Positions 13,709 to 27,485 are shown, counted from the stretch's first letter. The stretch: DNA of 64,000 bases from Anaeromyces robustus (GCA_002104895.1 MCFG01000137.1:62001-126000); one strand, 5' to 3'. Notes: a model not told the origin generated them from the letters alone. A program made the numbers and translations.

Positions 13709-15205
13709 TAAAAATATGATTATGATATATAAATTAAAAAATAAGAAAAAAAAGATATAAAAATGAAATTATTAAAGTGTTATATTTAATAGGTATTAAT
13801 TATTTATTATATTTTTTGACTCATCTATTATTTAATTTCTTTTGTTTATTTAATTTCAAATTTTGATATTTGATATATATTTCTTTTTTTATTTAGTATT
13901 TTTTTTTTAAAATTTTATTACCTCTATTTTATTTCGTATTATATACCTATTTTATGTAATTAGGTTATTAAAACTTTTACACTTATTTTTTGCTTATCAT
14001 AAAAATTTAATTAAATCATGTGAATTTATCCAATAAAATTTAATAATTATAATGGAACTAATCATTAAATAATGAAAAATTAATTGAATAATCATCAAGT
14101 TGACAGATAAAAAATAAAAAGTAAATTTTTGTAATGATTAACTTTGATCAGTATTATTACAATTGCTAAATTAATAATCTTATTAGTCAATTATTAAAAT
14201 AGTATAATAAAATATTATATATTATTTAACTTATATATTATTTTTTATATATAATATTATAATAGTATTATATTTATGTGGTAATATAAAAATTATTAGA
14301 ATTAATATAAATATATTGAATAGAAAATTAAATATTAATATATAATAATATATATTATTAAAGTTTGAATAAAATTTTCATGTTTATTAATTTTTAATTT
14401 TTATGGAATATAAAAGAATTATAATTAATAAACAAAAAAAAAAAAAAAAAAGAGAATATAAATTTTAATTCATATTTTTTTTATATTTATTTATATTTAT
14501 TATTTTATTTATTTATTTACTTTCTTATTTATATTAATTATTATAATATATATAGACAATTATACCAATTGTTTTTTCAATGTTATATTTATTTTATATT
14601 TATTGACATTTGCATAATTTTTATTATAATCAATATTTTTTAAATTTTTTTTTTTTTAATTATTATTATTATTTTTTTAATGAAAAGGAACCTTTTTACC
14701 TAAAATTTTAAAAAAAAAAACAAAAAAAAAAAGTAAAAGAATGAAAGATTATTCTTATTAATTATCTCCAAAACAAAATAGCAATATAATGAAAAAAATT
14801 TTTATTTTAAAAAATATATATTATTATTATATTGTAATATATATGATTGTAAAAACTATATTTAAAATTTCTAATAATAAAAAGCTTAATTTTTTAACAA
14901 TGCATTCAATGTTATTTTATTTTTATTATAATATATATTGTAATATATTGAAAAATACAGTTATTAATATATAAATAATTTTCTTACTTGTCACTGGGAA
15001 ATTTAATATTTAGTATATTATATTAATAAACTAATTAAATATTGGACAAGAAAAAAAATAATTATTTATTTTATTATAAATTAATAATACTATTATATAT
15101 ATAGTTTATTTTTTTTGACGATTTATGTTATAAATATAAAAAATTATATATAAACAAGTATTAATATTATTACAATAATAATAATTATAATAATAATAAC
15201 AATAT

Positions 15206-15310
<105 letters not shown>

Positions 15311-15592
15311 TAAATAATAATCATAATAAAACCATGTTTAGGTTTATAATTAAAATATCTTGTATAAAAATAAAACAAAACAATATTTTTAATTAAATAA
15401 TTGAATAATTAAATAAATTAAAAATTTCCATTTATATAATATGAATATAAATAATTACAATGATTTATTCTATTTTTTTTTTTTTTTAATTTATTTTTAA
15501 TATGTATATATATAGATTTTGTCATTTTCAGCAAGAAGTTCAATACATTATTTATTAATTGAATATTCACAATTTAAAAATTTAAATATTAA

Positions 15593-16220
15593 TAATAAAT
15601 AGATAGGTGTCAAGAATTTCCATTCCTATTTATATAAATAATTTAGTTTAATTCTTTTGTCAAAGAAATCTTTCTTTATATGATTTTTATAAAATAATAA
15701 ATTAAAGTTCTTTTTCATCATCTAAAATATAACAAAATATTTATATTTATTGGAATAACTTTTTATTATAATTGTTGTAGTTCGATATTAAAATAATAAA
15801 TAAATAAGTATCAAGAATTTCTATTCCTATTTATATAAATATATTAGTTTATTTTTTTTGTTAATGAAATCTTTCTTTGTTTTTTATAAACTAATAAATT
15901 ATATGATTTTTATAAAATAATAAATCAAAGTTCTTTTTCATCATCTGAAATATAACAAAATATTTATTGGTATAACTTTTTATTATAATTGTTGTAGTTC
16001 GATATTAATATAATAAATAAATAAGTGTCAAGAATTTCTATTCCTATTTATATAAATAAATTAGTTTAATTCTTTTGTCAATGAAATCTTTCTTTGATTT
16101 ATTAGTTTATAAAAATCATATAAAGTTCTTTTTCATCATCTGAAATATAACACAAAATTTATTGATATATCTTTTTATTATAATTTTTGTAGTTCGATAT
16201 TAATATAATAAATAAATAAA
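15593..16220. repeat. Three-copy direct tandem repeat, about 200-215 bp per unit
   Basis: Three diverged copies start near 15600, 15805 and 16023. Each opens with a GTCAAGAATTTC-type phrase (TATCAAGAATTTC in the second), then ATTCCTATTTATATAAAT. Each carries GAAATCTTTCTTT and GTTCTTTTTCATCATCTGAAA in mid-unit and closes with TTGTAGTTCGATATTA and AATAAATAAATA. Copy differences are substitutions and small indels. No open frame is kept among the copies, so this looks like non-coding satellite-like DNA. Confidence 0.8.
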
Positions 16221-16927
16221 GTTATGTAATATCATTTGATGAATAGCATGTAAATAAATATAATAAATATTTTATAAAGTTAGGAGAAATTTTCTTTAAA
16301 TAAGACTATAGAGAAATAATATTTCTAACTCTTTAAAAGTATATTAAAAATTTTCATTAGTTATTATTGAATATACTTTTATATTTTGTTTCTTTTTTAA
16401 CAAAATAGCAAAATAGGCTTATTAATCTTTAATTTAAAAGTTATTTTCGTAAAAACGTTATTTGAATTATATAATATTTTAATATAATATTAGGATTAAT
16501 TCTTCATAAAATAAAAAACTCCTAATTTTTTTTATTTATAGTTTTATTTATTAACATTTTTATTATTATTTATAATATTAATTACTTTTTTTTTTTTTTT
16601 AATTTTACCAATTATTTAAATTAATTTTGTAATAAATTAAATCATAACAATTCCTTTTTTAGTTTGATTTAATATATGGTATAATATATTATGTTATATC
16701 AACCTTTTTAGATAAGTAAAATAGAATATACTAAAATATTATTGTTGAGAATAAAAAATTAATTATTATAAATATAATTCAATTAATTATAATATATTCC
16801 AAAATAGTATTATATTACAATATTTATTTAAAATAATATTAATGAAACAATTTTAAACATAATAATAATTTAATAGAAAGTCACAAATAATGTATGAAAT
16901 AATGTATAATATTTAATTATTATATTA

Positions 16928-17113
<186 letters not shown>

Positions 17114-17116
17114 CAC

Positions 17117-17245
17117 TAAGTAACAAACAAACAAACTAATAAACAAACTAATAAAACTAACAAACTAACAAACAAACAAATTAATTAGCTAACTCACTAG
17201 CTAACTCACTAGCTAACTCACTAATTAACTCACTAACTAAATAAT
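17117..17245. repeat. Degenerate AAAC/AACT array ending in CTCACTAGCTAA 12-mers
   Basis: The AAAT array passes into AAAC and AACT variants, then into about four copies of a 12-mer CTCACTAGCTAA (17187-17240). It looks like stepwise decay and re-expansion of the neighbouring microsatellite. Confidence 0.75.
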
Positions 17246-19064
17246 TTAAGTGAAATTCATTTTAATTATTTTTTATCTTACAATGAACAGAGTTCATGGT
17301 TATAAATATTGAATTTTTATTTTTTTTAATTACATAAACGTATATTTATTAATCAGATTTATAATTGAATGACGTAATTACTTTTTTTTTTTTTTTATTC
17401 TATTATACCATATTTAAATATTTAAGTAACTAATCATGAAAAAAAAAAAAAAATTTGTTTAAGAAACAAAATACATACAATAATAATAATTATTTGGTAT
17501 TTATTTATTGTTAAAAATATAAAAAATAGTTTTTATATTTATTTTATGTATTATTATAATTTAAAATTTTTATTTATTTTGGTTTAACATTATGATTTAA
17601 TTAAATTATAATATTAAATAAATGATAAATTATTATTAATAAATGATATTATTCGCTAATATATTTTATATTTATATGTTAATATTATTGTTTTAATTAT
17701 TTATATTATTTATTAACCTTTATTTATTTAATATTGATTTTGTTATATATATTTTTTATTAATTAATGTTTTTTTTTTTAATTAATAATAAATCTTTGGT
17801 TCTATCCTTAAAATTTTATTATTTAATAAAATATTATTTCATATATTAATTAATAAAAACAAATAAATAGAAATTTTATTTAGTATTACATTTATTATAT
17901 ATATTGATTACATATTTAATATACACATATGAAAATATAATTAATATTATTTATTTGTATTATTTATTACATTATATTACAATATTATTACAAATATATT
18001 CCACTATATATTAAATATATTTCTATAAATCCAATATAATAGTAAAATATAATCTAATATATTTTACCAATATAAATACACTATATTAATATATTAGATA
18101 TAATATATTATTATATTATCACCATTTAAATTTTTTAAATTTAATATTATATTGTTTAGTTCTATTAATATATTATTATATATTAAAAATATTAATGAAT
18201 AATTCATCATTGATTACTATTTTATTATACCATTAAAAGCTTATTTCCTTTTTTTTTTTTTTTTTTATATTTTATTTATTTTTATGTAATCAATATTAAG
18301 TGAATAAATAAGTAAATTAATATATAATTAAATAACTGAATAAATTATTAATAAATAAATAAATAAATTATAAAAATAAATAAATATTAACTTAATAAAT
18401 ATAATAAATATAAATAAGTAAATAAATAATAAATAAATAAACAAATAAATAGGAACCAAATAAATAATCAGAAATAATAAAAAAAATTAAATATAGAATA
18501 TATTAAAAAATTTATATATATTTTTTTTTATTTTTTTTGTTTCTTAATTTTTATTTTTTTTTTTTCATATATGAAAAAGTTAACTTGTTTTTTTTTTTGT
18601 TTTTTTTTTTCTTTTTCATTTAAATAATAAATAATTTTGTTTATATTATTTTAATTTCATTTTTTTGATTAAATAAGATAAAAAATATTTCACTATATAT
18701 ATAAATATTTGTTTTAATAAAAAATAGTAAAATTTTTAAAAAGTTTTTTTTTGTTACATATAAACAAATGTCTTAATAAATAAATACATATTAAACAAAC
18801 CTTTTGACAATAATTTTATAAATCTTTTATTAACAATATATAAAGTTAGATATATATTATTTTAAATTTAAGAACAAATATTAAAGACGAAAACGAAAAA
18901 TAAAACAAAATAAAATATATAGAAAACAAAAAATAAAACAAAAATAAAACAAAAAATAAAAAAAAAAAATAAATTTAAGAATAATTGAATGATTATTCTT
19001 AAAAAACTGTATTTGTTAAATATCGAAAACTTTTTTCAGTATATATTTATAAAAACATTTTAGA

Positions 19065-19101
<37 letters not shown>

Positions 19102-19749
19102 AAATAATAAAGAAAATAATAATTAACATTAGATATTCAAAAATATAGGTAAATGCTATTTATTTTAAAGTAATGCTTTTTAGTGTATTTATAAAAGTAA
19201 TAATATTTTTGTATTATATATTTTTTATAATTGGTATTTTATATTATTTTTTTTTATATTGTTATATTATATATATATCATTAATAATTATATTTATGTT
19301 CTAAAAATGTATATATAAATAAAATAATTTTAATATAATCTAACAAAATTTTACTCTTTTTATATTTTTTATTTAATAGAAAAATTACTATCAAAAATAA
19401 TAATCGATAATATATATACATTATATACTTCAATAGACAAAAAAAAAAAAATAAAAAAAAAATTATTTATATATGAAAATATTATATATATATAAAATAT
19501 AGTAGAAATATTATAAATATTTTTACGTCATATAGTATTAACAATTTAATATCGAATATTATCGGAGATAATTGGTAAATTTAATTAATCAATTCAAATT
19601 CCATTTTTAAAATCAATTATACTTTTTTTAATACATATATTCAATAAGATAATTAATATCATTTTAAAACTTTAAAATAAAATATTTATATATTTAACAA
19701 CGTTAATAGTTAAAAAAAAAAAAAGTAACAATATTATATAAATTATTAA

Positions 19750-22700
19750 ATGACAAAATTAGATTCTATTGCATCATTAACCCCTATGAGTAGTCCTGTA
19801 AATTTTATTAAAGATGTCAATGCAAATGGCAACACAAAACGCGCTAATGAAATAAATAATACAGATTTAAAGGATAAAAAGAATCACATACTTTCTCCAC
19901 AAGTATTTAATAATCCTGTTTATGGTGATATTAATATGTTACCTTTGAATATGAATCAATATAATCTTAATCAAAATGGTATTCTTACTAATACTGAAAA
20001 TTCACTTTTTAATAATTTTAATTATACAAATTTTATGTCAATGACTCCAAATGGAACTGTAGATTCTTCCTTAGAACCATTATTACAAAATTCTCTTTTA
20101 TTAAATGATTTAAGTATGAATATGAATATCGACGAAGTTGCTGTAACAAATCCTTCCAGTCTTTTAACCACTACAGATACCATTTCAACACAATCACAAG
20201 ATAATAAAGTAGCCCAATCTTCAAGTTCAATAGCTACATCTACCAATGGTGTAAGCCAACTCGATGCAGGAAAAGTTGATACAAATATTTTAAAAGATTT
20301 TTTAATAGGTGAGAATGATCCTAATAATTTATTGGATATTTCAAAATATATTGATACCAATTTAGGTCAGAGTTTAACTAGTGACCTTTTAAATGATAAA
20401 ATTTTAAATGATACCGCTAAAATTAATTCTACTAATAGTAGTGTATTAGCTAATGTTACATCTACTACTTCTGCAACAGCAGCTACAACTACAATTGTCA
20501 CAAGTAGTTCAACAGATACATCTACTACAAATATTGCAAATACTTCTAAAATACAAATACCTACTTCTACTACGTCAAACTCAGCAATTTCTGTACCATC
20601 GAGTACTGTCAAAACATCAACTATTAATAATCCTACCACTTTAAATTATATACAATCTAGTAATTCATTCACTACACCACAAACTAGTCGTTCAGCTAAT
20701 CTTCCTTCTACAACCTTTTCTTCAACATCTGATTTAAGTAGTAAATCTTCAAAATCAATTAATTCATCTCTTGATTTAAAAATTACTACAACAAATCTTA
20801 GTAATAATAACTCTAAAAATGAACAACCAAAAACTACACCAATAAGTTCTACTATTCATAATTTAGAAAATGCTTTAAATAATGTGAATATTATTTCACC
20901 TTTTCCTAAAGCTGGTTCAATAGGTCATTCTGGTGTTAGTACAACTGCCATTCCTTCTACTTTATCTAATTCTATATCTTTAACAACAGAAAGTATTTCT
21001 TCTAGTTCTGTTTTAAAGTCAAAAACAACTCCTGTTACTGCATCTACATCAACACCAGCTTCAGTATCAGCATCAATATCTTCTCAAACTGTAAATAAAG
21101 TAACTCTTCCTACAAATAGTTCAACTTCATTAGCAAAACCAATAACTAATAAGGTAGTTGAAAAACATACTACTACTTCTGTACAAGGAACAACAATTCC
21201 TTCTACTTTATCCTCAAGTAGTTCTGTAGGATCAATTGGTACAGTTGGTACAGTTAGTTCTGTAAATGCTGCTGTTACAGTATCTCAACCTCGTACTGTT
21301 CAAGTACAAAGATCAATGAGTCAAGGTGCATTTTCTCATGTTCCAATGGCTTCACCAGTTCAAGTTCAAGTACTTTCTCATCCATCTACTCCACAAGTTG
21401 GAGTTTCTATGGCTCAACCACCTACTCCATCTCAAACTGTACAATATTCACCAATGATGTCTTCTCAAAATCGTACTGCTTCTACTGTTATTCAAGGTCA
21501 AGTTTTACAACAACCTACAAATGTTGTTCAACAACCACAGGGATCAATCATTACAAATCCACAACAACAACAACCACAACAACAACAACAAAAGTTTGTT
21601 ATAGCTAATGGTCAACAAATACAACAACCACAAGCTAACTTTATAACACATCAAAATGTTGCTGTTCCAGCTGCATCTCCTGCAGGTGGACTTCAAATTC
21701 AGTCAATTTCTGGTCAATTACAAGGACAAACCCAAGTACAGGGTCAAACTTCACTTCAAATTCAAGCTCAAACTCAAGCTCAAACTCAAACTCAAACTCA
21801 AGCCCAAGCCCAAGCCCAAGCCCAAACACAAGCCCAAACACGAGCTCAACCTCAAATTCAAACCCAAGCTCAAGTCCAAGCTCAAGTCCAAGCTCAAGTC
21901 CAAGCTCAAGCTCAAACTCCAGTTCAAACTCCAGGTCAAACTCAAACACAAAATCAAATTCAAGGTCAAGCACAAGGACAAATACAAGTACAACAATCAC
22001 CAATGATACAAGCTGGTCAACCTTATGTATTATCAGGAAAACCTCAAACCACATTTGTTTTACCAAATAATCCAACCACTAATCCAGGAACATCTGTAAA
22101 TGCTATACAACAAATGCAACCTCCTACTCCTCAAAGAATAAATAGTACTCCAGTTCAACAAGTTCAACAAATTCCTGTACAACAAGTATTACCATCTCCA
22201 GGTACACAAGCTAATCCAATTCAAACAGTACAAGCTCAAGTAACTAATACACAAGGTAATAATATTGCTTTAAGTCAAAATCAAATTATTCAACAAGGAT
22301 CTATTTCATCTTTACCAACTCCACCTCAAACTTCTTCTGTTTATATAGCAAATGGTACACCACAACAAAATCAAACATTAAAACAAGGTTCAATTAATGT
22401 ACCTATACAAAATCAAATATCTAATCAAACTATGTTTTCTCCATTAACTCAACAAGCTAAAATGACAAAAGTTGTTACAAATTCAATTCAACAACCACCA
22501 ACTATACAACAATTAAATCAACCTCAAGCACAACAATCACAACCTCAATCATTACAAACACAAGGACAACCACAACAACCTAAATCAATGATATCTAATA
22601 TACCAAATTCTTCTGTTCAAACTATGATATCTCCTGTACAAAAAACTGGTTCTTTCTCTGCAGCTATTCCAGGTATGTCCGTTCAACAAGCAGGTCAAAG

Positions 22701-23694
22701 ACCAATTCAAAATGTAATTGTTCAACAAGCTGTACCTGGTCAAATACAAACACAACCAGTAATTATTCAACAACCAGGTCAAACTCCAACAGTACAGACC
22801 TTCCGTATGCCATCTCAAATACAAGGTCAACAAATTGTAATGAATCAACCTCAACCACAACAAGTTCAAGTTCAAGTACCTGCAGCTCAAGTTCAAGCTC
22901 AAGTTCAAGCTCAAGCTCAAGCTCAAGGTCCACCAATAATAATTCAACAACAACAAGCACAAGGTCAACCAGTACAAATGATACCTCAACAAGTACAAGT
23001 TATACAATCTCAACCAATACAAAATATAACAATGCCAATACAACAACATATACAACAACCACAACAAATTCAACAATTACAACAAATTCAACGTGTCACT
23101 TATGCCCAAGGACAACCAGTATCTGTTACTCAAATACAACAACCTCAACAAATTCAAATGCAAACAGGTCAACCTCAAATTATACAACAAATTGGACCAA
23201 ATGGACAAATCATTCAAATAGCAAGAAATCCATCTACTCATATACAACAAGCAATTCCTGGTATGCCTCAACAACAAACAGCACAAACCGTAAGAATGGT
23301 TCAAATACCAGGTAATCCAGGTTCCTATCAAATGCAACCTTCACAAGTATTGATTTCAAATCCAGGTCAAGGACAACAAGTACCTGTTCAAACGATTAAT
23401 GGTATGAATCCTATGACTATGGTTCAACCTTCAGGTATTGCTATAGTTAATGGACAACCTACTCCAACTAATGATAAAATAATGAAAGGTGTAAATATAC
23501 AACAAAGATCACCTTATGTTCAAATTTCAAATATATCAAAGAATTTAAAAGGTAATAAAAGTTCACCTTATATGAATACTAAATTTGCATCAGCAAATTC
23601 AGCTATGAATGCTATTAATTTTCGTAAAGAATCACAATCTATAAAAACTGGTATAACAGCATCTTCAGCATTAACTAGTCGTCCTACTATATAA
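19750..23694 (+). CDS. Gln/Ser/Thr-rich low-complexity protein (1,314 residues), possible transcription coactivator
   Basis: This single open frame starts with ATG after an A-rich leader (TTATTAAATGAC) and has no introns. Residues 1-150 hold short hydrophobic-acidic clusters such as SLEPLLQNSLLLNDLSM and LLDISKYIDTNL, which resemble activation or interaction motifs. Residues 150-500 are Ser/Thr-rich. From about 510 to 1,230 the chain is dominated by Gln in QVQ, QAQ and QQP contexts, with a dense Gln-Ala/Gln-Val array near 660-740. The last about 80 residues are basic and Ser-rich and read less repetitively. I see no DNA-binding, kinase or membrane domain and no signal peptide. The composition is typical of coactivators, Mediator tails or prion-like condensate proteins, but no family is recognised. 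CAA is used almost exclusively for Gln. Confidence 0.72.
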   Translation: MTKLDSIASLTPMSSPVNFIKDVNANGNTKRANEINNTDLKDKKNHILSPQVFNNPVYGDINMLPLNMNQYNLNQNGILTNTENSLFNNFNYTNFMSMTPNGTVDSSLEPLLQNSLLLNDLSMNMNIDEVAVTNPSSLLTTTDTISTQSQDNKVAQSSSSIATSTNGVSQLDAGKVDTNILKDFLIGENDPNNLLDISKYIDTNLGQSLTSDLLNDKILNDTAKINSTNSSVLANVTSTTSATAATTTIVTSSSTDTSTTNIANTSKIQIPTSTTSNSAISVPSSTVKTSTINNPTTLNYIQSSNSFTTPQTSRSANLPSTTFSSTSDLSSKSSKSINSSLDLKITTTNLSNNNSKNEQPKTTPISSTIHNLENALNNVNIISPFPKAGSIGHSGVSTTAIPSTLSNSISLTTESISSSSVLKSKTTPVTASTSTPASVSASISSQTVNKVTLPTNSSTSLAKPITNKVVEKHTTTSVQGTTIPSTLSSSSSVGSIGTVGTVSSVNAAVTVSQPRTVQVQRSMSQGAFSHVPMASPVQVQVLSHPSTPQVGVSMAQPPTPSQTVQYSPMMSSQNRTASTVIQGQVLQQPTNVVQQPQGSIITNPQQQQPQQQQQKFVIANGQQIQQPQANFITHQNVAVPAASPAGGLQIQSISGQLQGQTQVQGQTSLQIQAQTQAQTQTQTQAQAQAQAQTQAQTRAQPQIQTQAQVQAQVQAQVQAQAQTPVQTPGQTQTQNQIQGQAQGQIQVQQSPMIQAGQPYVLSGKPQTTFVLPNNPTTNPGTSVNAIQQMQPPTPQRINSTPVQQVQQIPVQQVLPSPGTQANPIQTVQAQVTNTQGNNIALSQNQIIQQGSISSLPTPPQTSSVYIANGTPQQNQTLKQGSINVPIQNQISNQTMFSPLTQQAKMTKVVTNSIQQPPTIQQLNQPQAQQSQPQSLQTQGQPQQPKSMISNIPNSSVQTMISPVQKTGSFSAAIPGMSVQQAGQRPIQNVIVQQAVPGQIQTQPVIIQQPGQTPTVQTFRMPSQIQGQQIVMNQPQPQQVQVQVPAAQVQAQVQAQAQAQGPPIIIQQQQAQGQPVQMIPQQVQVIQSQPIQNITMPIQQHIQQPQQIQQLQQIQRVTYAQGQPVSVTQIQQPQQIQMQTGQPQIIQQIGPNGQIIQIARNPSTHIQQAIPGMPQQQTAQTVRMVQIPGNPGSYQMQPSQVLISNPGQGQQVPVQTINGMNPMTMVQPSGIAIVNGQPTPTNDKIMKGVNIQQRSPYVQISNISKNLKGNKSSPYMNTKFASANSAMNAINFRKESQSIKTGITASSALTSRPTI
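21730..21995 (+). repeat. In-gene QAQ/QTQ/QVQ hexanucleotide array
   Basis: CAAGCT, CAAACT and CAAGTC hexamers repeat about 40 times and encode alternating Gln with Ala, Thr, Val or Ile. The array opens long spurious frames on both strands. A smaller copy of the pattern lies at about 22863-22925. Confidence 0.85.
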
Positions 23695-24092
23695 GAAGAA
23701 AAAAAAAAAAAAAAAAGTAAAATAAAATGAAATAAAATAATAGTTCTATATATATATATATAAAAAGAAGGTTTATAATATATATTTATTTATTTACAAT
23801 TCAATTTAGGTATATATAATAATAATTACAATATTATATAACCTGAAAAAAAAAAAAAAAAGAAAAAACAAGATCTTCATGCCTTTGTTGACATAGCGTC
23901 AATATCAATCCAGTTCAAATATTTAGAAGCTTTATTTTTTAATTATATGTGTTAAAAACATTATCATCATATTATAAATTTATTTAATTTATATAATTAT
24001 ATGATTTAAAGTTACAAATTATTTAAATGAAATAAACAAAATTATTACAAAATAAATCAAAACCAAAACAAAACGAAACAAACAAAACGAAA

Positions 24093-24125
<33 letters not shown>

Positions 24126-26177
24126 TTATATTATCGTAAATAGTAATGACAAATATTTTTAACAATATCATTTTTAATTATTAACACAATTTTTATATTT
24201 TTATTATATTAGTATCATGATTTAAATATTTTTATTTTAATTTTTTTTTTTTTTTTTATTATTATTAAAAAATTTAATTATCCATAAAAAAAAAAAAAAT
24301 ATTTTTTTATAAAAAAATAATTTAATTTTCTTTTTATATCTTTTATTTTTTTTAATCATTTTTACTTAATCATTACATCATAATTTTTATATTTTATTCA
24401 TATGTTTTTTTTTTTTTTATATTTTTTTTTAAAGAAAAAAAAAAAAAAAAAGAAATAGTAATTTAATGTTCTGTATTAATAAATCATAAAAATAAAATAA
24501 TAAAATAATAAAAAATAAAAAAAAAAATAAAAAAAAAAAATATATTAATATGTCCTTTTTTAATTTTTTTGTCAACACTGGTCTTATTTTTTTTTTTGGT
24601 TGTCAATAAATTATATATTAAAATTTAAAATTTAAAACCAAAATCTTTTTTAAGTTGTCAATATTAATATATTAAAATTAAAAATTTAAATCAAAATCTT
24701 AAATTAATAATAAATTATATTTATTATTATTTTTATTATTATTCTTTATAAAATTATTATATTATTTTTAAAAAATTTTATAAAAATAATTTTAAATAAT
24801 AAATAACTAAGTATTATTAATACTAAAATACTAAAATAAAACAAAAAAAAAAAAAAAAAAAAAAACTATTTATTTATTTGTTTATTTATTTATTTTTTAT
24901 TCTAATATTTATAACACTTCGCATACCATTTATATGTATGTATTAATAAAAAACATTAAATATTATATATTAATAATACTAATAATTTATAATTAAAAGT
25001 TTAATATAGATATTTATTTATATTTAACTTTATCTTAAAAAATCAAGAAAAAAATATTTAGTATTTTATAATTATATATTATTTAATTTACCTGGGAAGA
25101 ATATGTTATATAATACTATTACTACTAAATTACTACTAATAATAATAGTTATAAAAATAATTTAATTAAAGAATAACTATAAAATTGATAAATATGTTCA
25201 TATCATAATATCATAATTAAAATATATATATATATCATATAAAAGATTCAAATAATATAAATTATATCATAAAGCTATTCTATATTTTATCATTTACTTG
25301 TATATTTTTATATTTTTTTATATGTTTTTATATGTTTTTATATTTTTTTATGTTTTTTTTTTTTTTTTTTTTTTTTCTTTTTATATGTTATATTTTTTAT
25401 ATTTTTTTTTTCCATTTTTTTTATATTTATATGTTTTTATATTTTTACATTATTTATGATTATTTTATAATTTTATTATTTAATTTTTTTATTTTTATAT
25501 TTTTATAAATTTCATATAATAAAAAAAAAAAGAAAAAGAAAAAGAAAAAGAAAATTAAGGAGAAAATATTATATTTATATATATTAATAATTTATCAATT
25601 TTTCATATTAATATTTTTTAATATAATTATTATATATGTAAAAATATTTTATTATATATATTGTGGTTTATACGGTAATAAATACTATTTTTAATAATTA
25701 ACATTCATCATTTGACATTAACTAAAAGATAATACAATAAAGTATAATAAATTAATTATAATAATAATAATTTAACTTTTTTTTTTTTAATTTAGTTAAA
25801 ACCTGTTTCAAAAAGAAGAATAAAATATTAAAGAATATGAAACATTTTTGTGTATATAAAAAAAAATTTTTTTTTAAAAAAAAACTATAGAAAAAAGTAT
25901 ATTTATTTATATATTAATTTATATATATCTATATTTATTTTATTCTTTTTTCTATATATCTATATAACATTTTTTGAAACAACTATTAATGTGAATACAT
26001 ACATTTATATCAGTAATAGACGCATTTTTTGAAACAATTATATATATATATTTTTTTTTTTTTAAAAAAAGTTAGAAATAATAATAAAATAAATAATAAA
26101 ACAAATGTATAATCTATAAATATAATAAATAATAATAAAATAAATAAATAAAATAAAATAAATAAATAAATAAATAA

Positions 26178-26208
<31 letters not shown>

Positions 26209-27485
26209 ATTAGTGTAATAAAAATATAGGTTAAAAGTAGTATAAATCATAATAATAATAGAAATTTCTTCATCACTATTTAAATTAGGGAAACAAACAC
26301 ATAAAAAACACATATAAATATAATAAGTATATAAAAATAGATATATTTTTTATATTTTAATATATTTTTTAATCGCAGAATTCATAATAAAATATTAAAA
26401 TATTATTATGTGTTTTTGTAAGTGTTTTTTTTTTTTTTTTATCTTTATTGATTTAATAATCTTTATATAATAATAATTTGTTATTATTTTTTTTTAATGA
26501 TTATAAAACAAAAATAGTATTTTAAATAACTTTCTTCAAATTCTTAACTTTTATTTGTTTTATGTTTTAATATTATTGATTAATGGTAAAACGTTTTTTA
26601 ATAGTAAAACGTTTTTTATTTTTATATATATATTAATTTAGAAATTTATTGATTAATATTTTTAACATTTTTATACATATTAATAATTTTTATATTTATA
26701 TAGTAAATTCTTATTTGAATTAATTTTAATTAAATTTTTTTGTTAAACCTTAATAAATAATTTTTTAAAATATCTTTTACTAATTTAATTAATTCCTTTA
26801 TTACACTAAATATATTAAATATGGTTTAAGAAAAAAAAATAAGGTATTACAATAGGATTATAGTATTAAATTATAACCATTAGGAATAAAATGAATACAG
26901 ATCATATATCTTTTTTTTTTTTTTGTTTCAGATTTCCTAAAAAATAAATATAAATAGAATTTGTCATAAAAATAGTGATTTTCATAAATTAACCAATAAG
27001 ATTTTTAATATACCATATGTATTATAAGATTTTCATATTTTTATTATTTAAAAAAAATATATGGCTCTAGTTCAAGAACCTATGGAAAAATATATAGCTA
27101 AAGAAGATTAGTAGAAAAAAAATTAAAATAAAACAGATATATATTAAATTTTTAATAATTTTTAAATTTTTTTAAAGTTTTGGATAAAATTAAATTTTAT
27201 AATAAATTTATTTCTAATAAGATATTTAATTTATATATTATAAAATAAAGTTTTTTTAAATATAATATTAATAAAATTTTTTTATATAAAAAGAGAAGAT
27301 TTCTCAAAAAATGTATTTTTATCTTCATAATTAAAAAATATAAAATTTTTTAATATTTGATTGTTTGCTGGAACAAACTAAAAAATAAAAAAAAATTTGT
27401 TATTATTGAATAATAATTAAAAAAAAAACTATAAACTATTTTTTTTACGATTTTTTAAAAAACAAATTAAATAAAATTATACAAA
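23695..27485. other. Intergenic 3.8 kb, A/T-rich, with possible gene fragments
   Basis: Most of it is homopolymer and A/T-rich DNA with no gene, including an AAAT run at about 26165-26211. Two short patches are less A/T-rich: 23877-23935, a possible minus-strand coding tail, and 27061-27111, a 16-codon frame. The last about 350 bases form the A-rich upstream region of the GH48 gene. Confidence 0.55.

Noticed and set aside
14789-14974. 61-codon frame in gene-free DNA
   Set aside because: Composition is plain A/T background (Ile, Tyr, Asn, Lys), with no motif and no neighbouring exon.
21641-22075. Long open frames on both strands overlapping the Gln-rich gene
   Set aside because: The hexamer Gln array removes stops in every frame; composition and start context support only the plus-strand frame.
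25850-26032. 60-codon frame of Lys, Phe, Ile and Tyr
   Set aside because: Background A/T composition with no homology-like text.
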